The notes beneath the pieces are model-generated. The model was given only the letters and a program-made list of their open reading frames with translations. It made no database searches and had not been told where the DNA came from. A DNA stretch of 57,259 nt from Pseudoroseicyclus aestuarii (GTDB lineage Bacteria > Pseudomonadota > Alphaproteobacteria > Rhodobacterales > Rhodobacteraceae), in the NCBI RefSeq assembly GCF_003217255.1, contig NZ_QJTE01000009.1, forward strand, positions 1 to 57,259, written 5' to 3'. Both the position numbers and the translations under genes were made by a program. Positions 35,281 to 45,954 of the stretch are shown here, piece by piece (position 1 is the stretch's first letter; every line of letters starts with the position of its first letter).

Positions 35281-36119
35281 CGGCCCTCATCGCCCGGCGC
35301 CCGCCGCTTGGCGCCCTGCTGGCGGGGCTGTGCCTTGCCGCGCTCGTGCTCTCGGCGCTGCTGGGGCCGCTCCTGTCGCCCTATCCCTACACGCAGACCG
35401 ACCTGATGCGGACATTGGCCCCCCCGGCCTGGATGGACGGCGGCAGCTGGGACCACCCGCTGGGCACCGACCAGCTGGGCCGCGACAGCCTGAGCCGGAT
35501 CTTCTATTCGTTGCGCATCACGCTGATCATCGGCTTCATCGGCACCGCCATCAGCGCGGCCCTCGGCTCGCTTCTGGGCATGATCGCGGGAGAGCTTCGC
35601 GGCTGGGTCGATGCCGGCGTGATGATGATGGTCGATGTCCAGGCCTCGCTGCCGTTCCTCGTCTTCGCGCTGACCGCCCTCGCGATCTTCGGCAACGGGT
35701 TCTGGGTGCTGCTGGCGGTCATCGGGATCAACGGCTGGGAAGGCTATGCGCGGCTGGCCCGCGGCATGGTGCTGAGCCTGATGCACGAGGATTACGTCAC
35801 CGCCGCCCGCGCCGTCGGCACCCGGCGCTGGCGGCTGTACCGGCGCTACCTGCTGCCCGGCATCCGCAGCGCGATGATCGTGCAGTTCACCGTGACGCTG
35901 GCGGGAACCGTTCTTCTGGAAAGCGCGCTCAGCTTTCTGGGCCTCGGTATTCAGCCGCCGGTCACCAGCCTTGGGCAGATGCTGGGCGAGGGGCGGGACT
36001 ACCTGCTTTTCGCGCCATGGATCGCGCTGGCGCCGGGCGCGGTGATCGTCCTGCTGATCCTGTCGATCAGCCTGCTGGGCGACTGGCTGCGCGACCTTCT
36101 CGACCCCTTTGAAACCTGA
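35277..36119 (+). CDS. ABC permease, DppC type
   Basis: The protein has 280 residues; ATG 35277 overlaps the DppB-type stop by four bases. The conserved DppC opening appears as HPLGTDQLGRDSLSRIFYS, with an EAA loop YVTAARAVGTRRWRLYRRYL and the C-terminal GDWLRDLLDP. There are five to six membrane segments. It is the second channel subunit of the peptide/nickel-type importer. The ATPase gene starts six bases after its stop. Confidence 0.9.
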   Translation: MTALIARRPPLGALLAGLCLAALVLSALLGPLLSPYPYTQTDLMRTLAPPAWMDGGSWDHPLGTDQLGRDSLSRIFYSLRITLIIGFIGTAISAALGSLLGMIAGELRGWVDAGVMMMVDVQASLPFLVFALTALAIFGNGFWVLLAVIGINGWEGYARLARGMVLSLMHEDYVTAARAVGTRRWRLYRRYLLPGIRSAMIVQFTVTLAGTVLLESALSFLGLGIQPPVTSLGQMLGEGRDYLLFAPWIALAPGAVIVLLILSISLLGDWLRDLLDPFET

Positions 36120-36125
36120 GGTCCC

Positions 36126-37198
<1,073 letters not shown>

Positions 37199-37199
<1 letters not shown>

Positions 37200-38188
37200 T
37201 GAGCGACACACCGCTTCTGTCGGCCCGCGGGGTCAGCCGCCATTTTTCGGTCCGTCACGGCCTGTTGGGCCGCCGGGGCGCGACGCTGCGGGCCGTCGAT
37301 GGCGTCGATCTGGATGTGCGCGCCGGCGAGACTCTGGGCATCGTCGGGGAATCCGGCTGCGGCAAGAGCACGATGGGTCGGCTCCTGTTGCGTCTTCTGG
37401 ACCCGACGGGCGGGCAGATCCTGCTTGAGGGGCAGGATCTCGCTCAGCAATCGCCGGCGCAGATGCATGCCTTGCGGCGCGACGTGCAGATGATTTTTCA
37501 GGACCCGTTCTCGAGCCTGAATCCGAGGATGAGCGTGGGCGAGATCATCGCCGAGCCGATGATCAATTTCGGCCTCTGCGCGACGGCCGCGGAGCGCCGC
37601 GGCAGGGTTGCCGCGCTGATGGAGCGTGTCGGCCTCGACCCGGCGCGGGCCGGGCGCATGCCGCACGAGTTCTCGGGCGGGCAGCGCCAGCGGATCGGCA
37701 TTGCCCGGGCACTGGCGGTGCGGCCCAAGCTGATCGTCGCGGATGAGCCGACCTCGGCCCTCGACGTGTCGATCCAGGCGCAGATCCTGAACCTGATGGC
37801 CGAGTTGCAGGAAGAATTCGGCCTGACCTACGTGATGATCACCCATGACCTCTCGGTCCTGCGCTATTTCTGCGACCGGGTGGCGGTGATGTACCTGGGC
37901 CGGATCGTCGAGGAGGGGCCGACCGAGGCCGTCTGCACCGCGCCCGCGCATCCCTATACCCGCGCGCTGCTGTCGGCGGTGCCCGATCTCGATCAGGTGG
38001 GGCAGGGGTGGGACAGCGCCGTGCCGCTGTCCGGCAAGCCGCCCTCGCCGGTGAACCCGCCGCCCGGCTGCAACTTTCACCCCCGCTGCCCTGTCGCGCG
38101 TCCTGACTGCAGGAGCGGCGGCCATCCTCCGATGCTGCACCCGGCCGAGGACCGGCGGGTAGAGTGCCTGTACCCGCTGGAGGCGTGA
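37199..38188 (+). CDS. ABC ATPase, DppF/OppF type
   Basis: The protein has 329 residues; its ATG overlaps the preceding stop by one base. Walker [10 protein letters not shown] is present, with [18 protein letters not shown], signature [15 protein letters not shown], Walker [13 protein letters not shown] and ITHDLSV. The C-terminal tail [18 protein letters not shown] contains the Cys cluster characteristic of this family. It is the last gene of the five-gene importer operon (binding protein, two permeases, two ATPases). Confidence 0.92.
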
Positions 38189-38456
38189 GGGGCTGCCGCC
38201 GTCGCGGCCTGCGCCGCCGGGCGAAATGAGGCCGGGACCGGGCCGCGGGCCGCAGACCTGCCGCGACGCGTGTTCATGCCTGTGGGGCAGGGTCGGCCTT
38301 GCTCGCGCGAAGGCATTAGGATGAAGAAATGTTCATTAAATCGTGCCGTCAAGCCGGGCGCCGCCGCGCTCCGCGTCGTGACCGACCCCGCGATGTGCGA
38401 TGCCAATTGACCCCCGCGAGGGGATGCTCAGTCAGATCGGGACTTGCAGGGAAAAT

Positions 38457-38531
38457 TGGCTCCGGCGGTAGGGATCGAACCTACGACCAATTGATTAACA
38501 GTCAACTGCTCTACCGCTGAGCTACGCCGGA
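38457..38531 (-). tRNA. tRNA-Asn(GTT)
   Basis: Read on the minus strand: acceptor TCCGGCG pairs with CGCCGGA, the D-arm is GCTCAGCGGTAGAGC, and anticodon stem TTGAC with loop CTGTTAA gives GTT. The T-arm is GTAGG-TTCGATC-CCTAC, with discriminator G and encoded CCA. The gene is intact and no integrase adjoins it. Confidence 0.97.
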
Positions 38532-38590
38532 ACACCCGCGCTCTATAGCAATAGCCTCCGGGGGCGTCCAGAGGTCCCGTAACGTGAACT

Positions 38591-39469
38591 TCACGCGGCG
38601 GCGAAACTGGCTGCGGGGCCGGGGGGTACGTCGCAGGTGGCAAGGCCGCGGGCAAGCAGATCGAGCAGGTGCGAGAGCACCGTGGCGCTGGCCGCGGCGG
38701 CCACCCCCTCGGGCAGCGGGCCGTAGAGGCGCAGCGCGAGGGCGGCGGGGGTGCCCGGCGCTTCGGCGAGGGCGGCGCGCAGCTGGTCCTCGCGCTCCTG
38801 CCGGTGGGACAGCAGCATCGCGATGCGGGCGGCGGGGTCGGTCACGGGCTCTCCGTGGCCGGGATAGAGGATATCCAGCCCCTCCCGCTGCAGCAGCGCG
38901 AGCGAGGCGCGGTAGTCGGCGAGATCGCCCTGCGGCGGGACAATCGCCGTGCTGGTCCAGCCCAGCACCAGATCGCCGCTGAAGCCCATGCCATTCCGCA
39001 CGAGGCAGAGGTGATTGCCGAGGTGACCCGGCACATGCAGCGCCCGCATGGGCCCCTCGGGCGTCTGCAGCACCGCCCCGTGACCGAGCGGGCGGTCGAA
39101 GCGGAAGCCCTCATCGAGGCCGGGGCCAGCGGGCAGGCCAGCCGCTTCCAGCCGCGCCATGGTGGCGCTCTGCCCGGCCCGGGGCCCGCCGAAGGCGTAG
39201 ACCGGGGCGCCAGTCGCCTGCGCCAGCGCGGGCGCGAGGGCCGAATGATCCAGATGCGCGTGGGTCACGACGATGCCGCCGCAGGGCCGCCCGCCGAGCG
39301 CCGTCATCAGCGCCCGCAGATGCGCGGGATCCTCCGGCCCCGGGTCGATGACCAGCGGCGCCTGCCGGCCGAGGATGTAGCTGTTGGTCCCGGGCCCGGT
39401 CAGGGCGGAGGGATTGGGGGCGAGCACGCGGATCACATCCGGCGCCAGCTCTGCGGGTCCTGGCTGCAT
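38591..39469 (-). CDS. MBL-fold metallohydrolase (LACTB2-like)
   Basis: The protein has 292 residues from ATG 39469, behind GGGGAAAGAG; an ATG 24 bases upstream lacks a site. The metallo-beta-lactamase motifs are LVIDPGPED, THAHLDHSAL, LHVPGHLGNHLCL, GFSGDLVLGW and ILYPGHGEP, followed by a C-terminal helical extension with VLSHLLDLLARG. The architecture matches LACTB2/beta-lactamase-like hydrolases that act on thioesters or RNA. The substrate is uncertain. It is divergent from the histidine kinase gene, with 42 bases between starts. Confidence 0.85.
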   Translation of the reverse strand: MQPGPAELAPDVIRVLAPNPSALTGPGTNSYILGRQAPLVIDPGPEDPAHLRALMTALGGRPCGGIVVTHAHLDHSALAPALAQATGAPVYAFGGPRAGQSATMARLEAAGLPAGPGLDEGFRFDRPLGHGAVLQTPEGPMRALHVPGHLGNHLCLVRNGMGFSGDLVLGWTSTAIVPPQGDLADYRASLALLQREGLDILYPGHGEPVTDPAARIAMLLSHRQEREDQLRAALAEAPGTPAALALRLYGPLPEGVAAAASATVLSHLLDLLARGLATCDVPPGPAASFAAA

Positions 39470-39511
39470 CGTCTCTTTCCCCTGCCGCGTCATGGGCCTA
39501 GCCTCTATCCC

Positions 39512-40834
39512 ATGCGCTGGGGTTGGCTCAAACGGACATTACCGCGAAGCCTGTTCGGTCGGGCAGCGTTGATCGTCGTATTGCCGGTGCTGATCCTGCA
39601 GCTGGTGATCTCGATCCTCTTCGTGCAGCGCCATTTCGAGGGCGTGACCCAGCAGATGACCCGCTCGGTCATTCTCGAGCTGCGCTACCTAGAGGCGGCG
39701 GTGGCAGCGGCGCCGGACCTGCCGGCGGCCCGGGCGGCGGCGGCCTCCATCGCCGCGCCGCTGGAGATGACTGTGTTCCTGCCCGCCGGTGCGGCCCCGC
39801 GCGGCGATCCGCGCGCGCTCTTCGATCTGCCGGCGCGGACGCTGGCGCAGACGCTGCGGGCCGGCGTGCCGGGGCTCGTCGCCGTCGATACCGACACCGA
39901 CCGGCGCGCTGTCCGGCTGTGGCTGCAGACGCCGCGGGGGCTGATGCAGGTCGCCTTCGACAGGCGCCGCGTCTCGGCCCGCAACCCGCACCAGCTGATC
40001 GTCATCATCATCGTGCTGGGCGCGCTTCTGATGGCCATCGCCTCGGTCTTCCTGCGCAACCAGCTGCGTCCCATCGCGCGGCTGTCCGAGGCGGCGACGG
40101 AATACGGCAAGGGGCGCCGGATTCCCTACCGCGCCTCCGGGGCGACGGAGGTGCGCGCCGCCGGCGCCGCCTTCATCGACATGCGTGCCCGGATCGAGCG
40201 TCAGAACCAGGCGCGCACGATGATGCTTTCGGGCGTCAGCCACGATCTGCGCACGCCGCTGACGCGCCTGCGGCTCGGCCTGTCGATGCTGGAGGACGAG
40301 GCGGAGGCCGCGCCGCTGATCCGCGACGTCGACGAGATGCAGGGGTTGACCGACAGCTTCCTCGATTTCGCGCGGGGCGATGCCGAGGACGCGGTCGAGA
40401 TCGTCGATCCCATCGCGCTGGTGCGCATGGCGGTCGAGGATGCGCAGCGCGGCGGTCAGGAGATCGCGCTCGTGCAGGCCGAGGGGCAGGGCGCGATGCC
40501 GCTGCGCCCCGTCGCGATCCGCCGCGCGCTGAGCAACCTGATCGGCAATGCGCTGCGCCATGGCAGCCGGGCCGAGATCGGCGTGGTGTTGAACGAGCGG
40601 GCGCTGCGCATCATTGTCGAGGATGACGGCCCCGGCATCCCCGCCGAGCAGCGCGAAGAGGCGATGCGCCCCTTCACGCGGCTTGATGCCTCACGCAATC
40701 AGGATCGCGGCGGCGGTGTGGGCCTTGGCCTTGCCATCGTCATCGACGTGGCGCGGGGCCATGGCGGCAGCCTGCGGCTGGATGACAGCCCGCGCCTGGG
40801 CGGGCTGCTGGCCGAGCTGATCGTCGCGCGCTGA
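39512..40834 (+). CDS. Sensor histidine kinase, EnvZ-like
   Basis: The protein has 440 residues from ATG 39512; in-frame upstream extension would overlap the divergent gene and is rejected. A membrane segment at about 18-40, a periplasmic part to about 155, a second membrane segment at about 157-180, and a HAMP domain (RNQLRPIARLSEAATEYGKG) come first. The H-box SGVSHDLRTPLTRLRLG, N-box RALSNLIGNALRHG, and G-boxes EDDGPGIP and GGVGLGLAIV are all intact. Sequence style is that of EnvZ-type osmosensors. No response regulator is next to it, so its partner is encoded elsewhere or beyond a missed link. Confidence 0.88.
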   Translation: MRWGWLKRTLPRSLFGRAALIVVLPVLILQLVISILFVQRHFEGVTQQMTRSVILELRYLEAAVAAAPDLPAARAAAASIAAPLEMTVFLPAGAAPRGDPRALFDLPARTLAQTLRAGVPGLVAVDTDTDRRAVRLWLQTPRGLMQVAFDRRRVSARNPHQLIVIIIVLGALLMAIASVFLRNQLRPIARLSEAATEYGKGRRIPYRASGATEVRAAGAAFIDMRARIERQNQARTMMLSGVSHDLRTPLTRLRLGLSMLEDEAEAAPLIRDVDEMQGLTDSFLDFARGDAEDAVEIVDPIALVRMAVEDAQRGGQEIALVQAEGQGAMPLRPVAIRRALSNLIGNALRHGSRAEIGVVLNERALRIIVEDDGPGIPAEQREEAMRPFTRLDASRNQDRGGGVGLGLAIVIDVARGHGGSLRLDDSPRLGGLLAELIVAR

Positions 40835-40843
40835 GCGCGGGCC

Positions 40844-41815
40844 TCAGGTCGGGGCGCCGGCCGCGTCGAGGCGCTGCATCTCGGCCTCCGTCAGTTCCAG
40901 ACCGGCGGATTTGACGAGCGTCTCCATCTGGCTTTCCGAAGTGGCCGAGGCGATGGGCGCAGTGACGCCGGGCTTGGCCATCAGCCAGGCCAGCGCGACC
41001 TCGGCCTGCGTCACGTCATGCTCGGCCGCGACCGCGTCGAGGGCGGCGAGGATCGCCTCGCCCCTGGCGTTCAGGTAGCGGTCCGCGACGCCGCTCCGGG
41101 CGCGGCCTTCGCCATCCTCGGGCTTGCGGTACTTGCCGGTCAGGAACCCCGAGGCGAGCGAGAAGTAGGTGATGACGCCCAGCCCCTCTTCCTGCGCGAG
41201 GGCCTGCAGCGGCCCCTCGTAATCGCCGCGGTCGTAGAGGTTGTATTCCGGCTGGATCACCTCGTAGCGGGGCAACCCGCCGCGCGCGAGATCGAGGGCC
41301 CGGCGCAGCCGCTCGGCGTCATAGTTCGAGGCGCCGATCGCGCGGATCTTGCCGGCCTGCATCAGCCGGCCATAGGCGGCGAGGGTCTCGGCCTCCTCCG
41401 TCTCGTCATCGGGCCAATGCGAGAAGTAGAGGTCGATGCGGTCGGTCCGCAGCCGGCGCAGGCTGTCCTCGACCGCCTGCTCGATCCAGCGCTGCGACAG
41501 GCCCTTGCGCGGCTTGCCCGCGGCATCCTGCCCGCCCATGTCGCTGCCGACCTTGGTGATCAGGGTGACCTTGTCGCGGCGCGCGGGATCCTGCGCCAAC
41601 CACTCGCCGATCAGGCTCTCGCTCTCGCCGCCCTCGTTGCCGTCGACCCAGCGGGAATAGACGTCCGCCGTATCGATTGCGTTGAAGCCCGCGTCGAGGA
41701 ACTGGTCCAGCAGGCGAAAGCTCTTCTCCCTGTCGACGCTCCAGCCGAAGACGTTGCCGCCCAGAACGACGGGCGCGGTGGAGAGGCCGCTCTGGCCGAG
41801 GTGACGATGCTGCAT
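40844..41815 (-). CDS. Aldo/keto reductase
   Basis: The protein has 323 residues from ATG 41815, behind GAGGAGG. The (beta/alpha)8 AKR motifs are FNAIDTADVYSRW (catalytic Asp and Tyr), ITKVGSD (catalytic Lys), LYFSHWPDDET (the His), IRAIGASNY, and the NADPH-binding end IASATSESQMETL. It belongs to the YajO/AKR11-like group of NADPH-dependent carbonyl reductases. The physiological substrate is unknown. It is convergent with the histidine kinase gene. Confidence 0.9.
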   Translation of the reverse strand: MQHRHLGQSGLSTAPVVLGGNVFGWSVDREKSFRLLDQFLDAGFNAIDTADVYSRWVDGNEGGESESLIGEWLAQDPARRDKVTLITKVGSDMGGQDAAGKPRKGLSQRWIEQAVEDSLRRLRTDRIDLYFSHWPDDETEEAETLAAYGRLMQAGKIRAIGASNYDAERLRRALDLARGGLPRYEVIQPEYNLYDRGDYEGPLQALAQEEGLGVITYFSLASGFLTGKYRKPEDGEGRARSGVADRYLNARGEAILAALDAVAAEHDVTQAEVALAWLMAKPGVTAPIASATSESQMETLVKSAGLELTEAEMQRLDAAGAPT

Positions 41816-41922
41816 GATGGACCTCCTCATATTCCGGCGGGCGCCGCTCTCGCCGGGCGGGCCGCTCTGGCTGAACGGGCAGCGGGATGAGGGGGTTCCG
41901 GGGAAGTCCCCGGGGGGCTGCG

Positions 41923-42303
41923 TCAGTTGACGCGGCAGTCGTTCATCAGCTCGGCCATGGAGGCGCCGAAGAGCGGGGCCGCATTCAGCGCGCGGCGCAG
42001 GGGCTGCTCCCGCTCCTGCGGCAGGGACATCGGGAAATGGCGGGCGCGTCCGTCGCGGAGCCGCAGCGTCACGGTGCAGAGCGCGGCATCGGCGTCGAGC
42101 GCCGGCGCGACCTCGGCCAGCGCCTCGCGCGCCAGTCCCATCGCCTCGACGAAGCCGCCTGCGCCGGCCTCGATCTGCCAGCCGCAATCGGCGATGCCGT
42201 CGCCATCGAGATCGAAGTCGAACTGCGCGCTGCTGACGCTGTCGGACCATGCGAAGATGATGGACCAATAGGTGGAGTGGTCGTCGGGATGGAACGAAGT
42301 CAA
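41923..42303 (-). CDS. Hypothetical protein with a DxDxDG motif
   Basis: The protein has 126 residues if it starts at TTG 42303 (GAGG five bases upstream); a GTG at 42396 would add 31 residues in a less coding-like stretch. Strong GC bias at third positions supports a real gene. The visible motif DFDLDGDGIADCGW resembles a calcium-binding EF-hand or dockerin loop. It is followed by two helices and a C-terminal CRVN. No signal peptide is obvious and no family is recognised. It lies between the aldo/keto reductase and acylase genes on the same strand. Confidence 0.5.
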   Translation of the reverse strand: MTSFHPDDHSTYWSIIFAWSDSVSSAQFDFDLDGDGIADCGWQIEAGAGGFVEAMGLAREALAEVAPALDADAALCTVTLRLRDGRARHFPMSLPQEREQPLRRALNAAPLFGASMAELMNDCRVN

Positions 42304-42411
42304 AACAGCCTCACGAGATACCGGGCCGGGATGCGTCCCCGGGTTAACCAACACTGTCGAATATGTATCGAATCGCGCCCTTACGTCACGATCCACTTTA
42401 GGGCAGGGCGG

Positions 42412-44880
42412 TTATTCGCCGACGGCCCGCGGCTCGAGATGGGTCACGCCGACCGAGGCGGCATAGGCCAGTCCGGGATCGAGTGACATCGGGATGTACT
42501 CTCCGCGGCGCCACAGCTCTCCCAGGTCGTCGTAGTGCCGCGACAGCGGGTGGCCCGACTGCCCGGTCGAGATGATGAAGACGCTGCTGTCGGGATCGGC
42601 GAAGTCGTAGACGCCGCGGTAGCCGGCGGCATGGACGTTGCTGAAGGGGTCCGGCCCGGTGCCGGAGGTGGCGCCCCGCATCAGCGTGTTGTCGCCGCCA
42701 GAGGTCGACTGGCGGATGTTCACGAACCAGCCCAGCACCGGCGTCTCGCCCAGCACGGGGTGATCCTGCAGCGCCTGGTGGGCATCGCCCCAGCGCAGCC
42801 CCTCCAGATCCTCGCCATAGCGCTCGGCGATCCAGATCAACGCGTCGTCGAGGGCGAGGCGGGCGATATCGCTGCAGCTTTCGACCCGGCTCGATCCGGT
42901 GATGTCGCACCAGCTTGCGGCGCCGGCGGCATCGGTGAAGACCCGCTCGATGAAGAGCGGCTGCAGGCGGTGGAACTCCTCCGTCAGCGGGCCCAGCTTG
43001 TCGCGGATCAGCCGGTCCTGAAGGCTGCGCATCCAGGCGGCGTAGATCAGCGGCTCTGGCAGGTGCTCGTTCATCTCGCCGTTCCAGGCGGCCAGCAGGT
43101 CGAGCGCCTCTTGCCGCCGGCGCTCGGGGGTGCCGGCCTCGGCCGGCTCTCCGGTGTACCAAAGCTCGGCGCCGATCATCGGCAGCAGGGTCCGCGCGGT
43201 GGGCGAGACGGTGTCGAGCTGCGCCTCGACGAAGCTGTCGCGCGTATGCACGTCGCGCGACTGCATCAGCGCCGTCCAGCGCCGCACCCGCTGCGAATCG
43301 CCCCAGTCGTAGGAGACATGCTCGGGGAAGGGGCGGTCGACGGTCTTGTTGTTGGTATTGCCGACGATCCCGCCCTCGGGCGCCACGAATTCGGGGTTGT
43401 CCTCGTAGGGCAGGGTTCCCTGCCAACGGTTCTGCGGCAGGTAGCCCAGCGTCGGCATCCGCCCCTGCGTCTGGTGCGCCGGATCGCGCGCCGGCATCCG
43501 GCCGATCATCTTCATCGCGATCTGCGTGCGGTCCGCGAGGACCAGGTTCTGCGCGGGGGCGACGAAAAGCTCTCCGGCCTCGAGACCCTGCTCGATGCTA
43601 TGGGCGCGCATCAGCCGCATCGCCGCGGTCATCGAGGTGTCCCCTTCCTCGAGCGCGGTCCAGCTGAGCGTCGTGACATGGCCGGGCGGGCGGATCGTGC
43701 CGAGGTCGAACTGCTCGGGCGGCAGGACCGGCCCATTGTCCGTCCATTGCAGGGAGATGGTGACCGGGGTGGCATCCTTGACGCCGATGATGCTGTCGCG
43801 CGTCTCGAAGGGGGCCCAGCCCTCGGGCGTGCGGTATTGGCGGGCGTCCTGCGGGTTCACCTCTTCGACATGCACGTCCTGATCGTCGAGATAGGCCGAG
43901 GTGATGCCCCAGCCCAGATCGGCGCTGCGCCCCGAAAGGATCAGCGGCATGCCGGGGATCGTGCCGCCGATCACCCCGCCCGATGTCATCTCCACCCGCG
44001 CGAGGTACCAGATCGAGGGGGCGCTCAGCGCGAGGTGCGGATCGCTCGCCAGCAGCGTCGCCCCGGTGGCCGAGCGCGATATGCCCGCCGCCCAGCCGTT
44101 CGATCCGCCCAGCTCCAGCGGGGCCACCGGCGAGAGCGGATCGTCCTGCGGGCTCGCCGCGGCATAGCGCGGCAGCGCCTCGGGCATCAGCGCGGCGTAA
44201 TCGGGCAGGGCGGCGGTGCCGGGCCCGGCCTCCGCGCCCATCAGGTCCGAGACCTGGTCCGGCTCCAGTACCAGCGACAGGCGGGCGCGCAGCACCTCGC
44301 TGCGCATCTGGCTCGAGAGTTGCAGCGCCATCAGCTTGAGGATCGCGAGGCTGTCGGCGGGCTGCCAGGGGGCGATGGACTGGTTGAAGATCCACATCTC
44401 GGGCGCCCCGCGCCCGCGCGCACCGGCGTTCACCTCGCCGATCCAGGCATTCACGCCGCGGGAATAGGCCTCGAGCGCGGTGCGCGTGCGGGCATCCTGC
44501 GCCGGGACCGCCCGCACCGCGAGGCCGTAAAGGTCGAGCCGCCGCAGCAGCATGTCGGTCTGCAGGGTGCGGGCGCCGAACAGCTCGGACAGGCGGCCCT
44601 GCACGGTCCGGCGCAGCATCGTCATCTGCCACAGCCGGTCCTGCGCATGGGCATAGCCAAGGCCGAAGAAGACATCCGCGTCGCTCTCGCCGAAGATATG
44701 CGGCACGTCGGCATGATCACGCACGATCTCGACCGGGGCGGCGATGCCATCGACCCGCGCGGTGGCGTCGTAATCGGGCAGGCTGCGGGCGGCGAACCAA
44801 TAGGCCAGCATGAGACCCGCCAGCAAAAGCAGGATCAGAGCGATGGCCAGCCTGAGCAGCCAGCGGAACACGAACGCCAT
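42412..44880 (-). CDS. Penicillin-acylase-family amidohydrolase
   Basis: The protein has 822 residues from ATG 44880, behind GGGAGA. An N-terminal membrane anchor or signal at about 5-30 precedes the alpha chain (VPHIFGESDADVFFGLGYAHAQDRLWQM). The autocatalytic cleavage site is ELGGSNGWA, where the Ser becomes the N-terminal nucleophile of the beta chain. The beta chain carries the oxyanion Asn and LSGRSADLGWGITSAYLDDQDV. Family members hydrolyse penicillins, cephalosporins or acyl-homoserine lactones (PvdQ/AhlM type). Quorum quenching is possible; substrate choice is not visible. It is divergent from the dehydrogenase gene at 45003. Confidence 0.9.
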   Translation of the reverse strand: MAFVFRWLLRLAIALILLLLAGLMLAYWFAARSLPDYDATARVDGIAAPVEIVRDHADVPHIFGESDADVFFGLGYAHAQDRLWQMTMLRRTVQGRLSELFGARTLQTDMLLRRLDLYGLAVRAVPAQDARTRTALEAYSRGVNAWIGEVNAGARGRGAPEMWIFNQSIAPWQPADSLAILKLMALQLSSQMRSEVLRARLSLVLEPDQVSDLMGAEAGPGTAALPDYAALMPEALPRYAAASPQDDPLSPVAPLELGGSNGWAAGISRSATGATLLASDPHLALSAPSIWYLARVEMTSGGVIGGTIPGMPLILSGRSADLGWGITSAYLDDQDVHVEEVNPQDARQYRTPEGWAPFETRDSIIGVKDATPVTISLQWTDNGPVLPPEQFDLGTIRPPGHVTTLSWTALEEGDTSMTAAMRLMRAHSIEQGLEAGELFVAPAQNLVLADRTQIAMKMIGRMPARDPAHQTQGRMPTLGYLPQNRWQGTLPYEDNPEFVAPEGGIVGNTNNKTVDRPFPEHVSYDWGDSQRVRRWTALMQSRDVHTRDSFVEAQLDTVSPTARTLLPMIGAELWYTGEPAEAGTPERRRQEALDLLAAWNGEMNEHLPEPLIYAAWMRSLQDRLIRDKLGPLTEEFHRLQPLFIERVFTDAAGAASWCDITGSSRVESCSDIARLALDDALIWIAERYGEDLEGLRWGDAHQALQDHPVLGETPVLGWFVNIRQSTSGGDNTLMRGATSGTGPDPFSNVHAAGYRGVYDFADPDSSVFIISTGQSGHPLSRHYDDLGELWRRGEYIPMSLDPGLAYAASVGVTHLEPRAVGE

Positions 44881-45002
44881 GCAGTCTCCCGGGGCATCGA
44901 AGGGCGGGTCGGCGGACCGCCGGGCGTTGACTAGACCGACTTCGCCCCGGATGAAAGGTGCCAGCGACACGAAGACAACGACACAACGGCAGGGGGCGGA
45001 TC

Positions 45003-45869
45003 ATGGCCAAGGTGGCATTTCTCGGGCTGGGGGTCATGGGGTTTCCCATGGCCGGACACTTGGCGGCGGCGGGACACGAGGTCTGCGTCTACAACCGCAC
45101 CGCCGCCAAGGCGCAGGACTGGACCGCGCGCCACGGCGGGCGCAGCGCCGCCACACCGGCGCAGGCGGCACAAGGGGCCGAGATCGTCCTGTCCTGCGTC
45201 GGCAACGATGACGACCTGCGGCAGGTATGCCTCGGCGATGACGGCGCCTTTGCGGGCATGACAGAAGGCACGCTCTTCGTCGATCACACCACAGTCAGCG
45301 CCGGCGTCACGCGCGAGCTGGCGGAGGCTGCCGCCGAGCATGGCATCGGCTACGTCGATGCGCCGATTTCCGGCGGGCAGGCGGGGGCCGAGAATGGCCA
45401 GCTCTCGGTCATGTGCGGCGGGGCGCAGGCGGATTTCGACCGGGCGCAGCCGGTGCTCGAGGTCTATGCCAAAATCTGCAGGCGGCTGGGCGAGGTCGGC
45501 TCGGGCCAGATCTGCAAGGCGGCCAACCAGATCGCCATCGCCGGGCTGGTCCAGGCCCTGTCCGAAAGCCTTGCCTTCGCGCAGGCGCAGGGCCTCGACG
45601 GGCGCGCCGTGGTCGAGGTGATCAGCCAGGGCGCCGCGGGCAGCTGGCAGATGGCGAACCGGCACGAGACGATGCTGGACGGGCAGTTCGATCATGGCTT
45701 CGCCGTCGACTGGATGCGCAAGGACCTCGCCATCTGCCTCGCCGCCGCGGAAGAGACCGGGACCAGCCTGCCGGTCACCGCCCTCGTCGACCAGTTCTAC
45801 AAGGAGGTGCAGCAGATGGGCGGCGGCCGCTGGGATACCTCGGCCCTGATCGCCCGGCTGCAACGCTGA
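45003..45869 (+). CDS. Beta-hydroxyacid dehydrogenase (3-hydroxyisobutyrate/tartronate-semialdehyde type)
   Basis: The protein has 288 residues. The NAD(P) site is FLGLGVMGFPMAGHL at about 5-19, the substrate loop is DAPISGGQAGAENGQLSVMCGG, and the catalytic Lys lies in ICKAANQI at about 177. YNRTAAKAQ, with an Arg after the second strand, suggests NADP(H). The family includes MmsB, GarR/GlxR and related reductases. Which acid is used cannot be decided. Its ATG is 122 bases from the divergent acylase start. Confidence 0.88.
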   Translation: MAKVAFLGLGVMGFPMAGHLAAAGHEVCVYNRTAAKAQDWTARHGGRSAATPAQAAQGAEIVLSCVGNDDDLRQVCLGDDGAFAGMTEGTLFVDHTTVSAGVTRELAEAAAEHGIGYVDAPISGGQAGAENGQLSVMCGGAQADFDRAQPVLEVYAKICRRLGEVGSGQICKAANQIAIAGLVQALSESLAFAQAQGLDGRAVVEVISQGAAGSWQMANRHETMLDGQFDHGFAVDWMRKDLAICLAAAEETGTSLPVTALVDQFYKEVQQMGGGRWDTSALIARLQR

Positions 45870-45954
45870 GACGCGCGGCGCCGGTCATGGACCCCGGTGC
45901 CCGCCTCGCCTATGCGGGGGCGTCGTGACCCCGCCACACTGCCGGAGCCCTGCC

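Noticed and set aside
38669-39511. N-terminal extension of the histidine kinase by 281 residues
   Set aside because: It runs through the divergent MBL gene; the kinase has a proper first membrane helix right after ATG 39512.
42535-44934. 799-residue plus-strand frame opposite the acylase gene
   Set aside because: Antisense to an intact Ntn-hydrolase gene; no recognisable domains.
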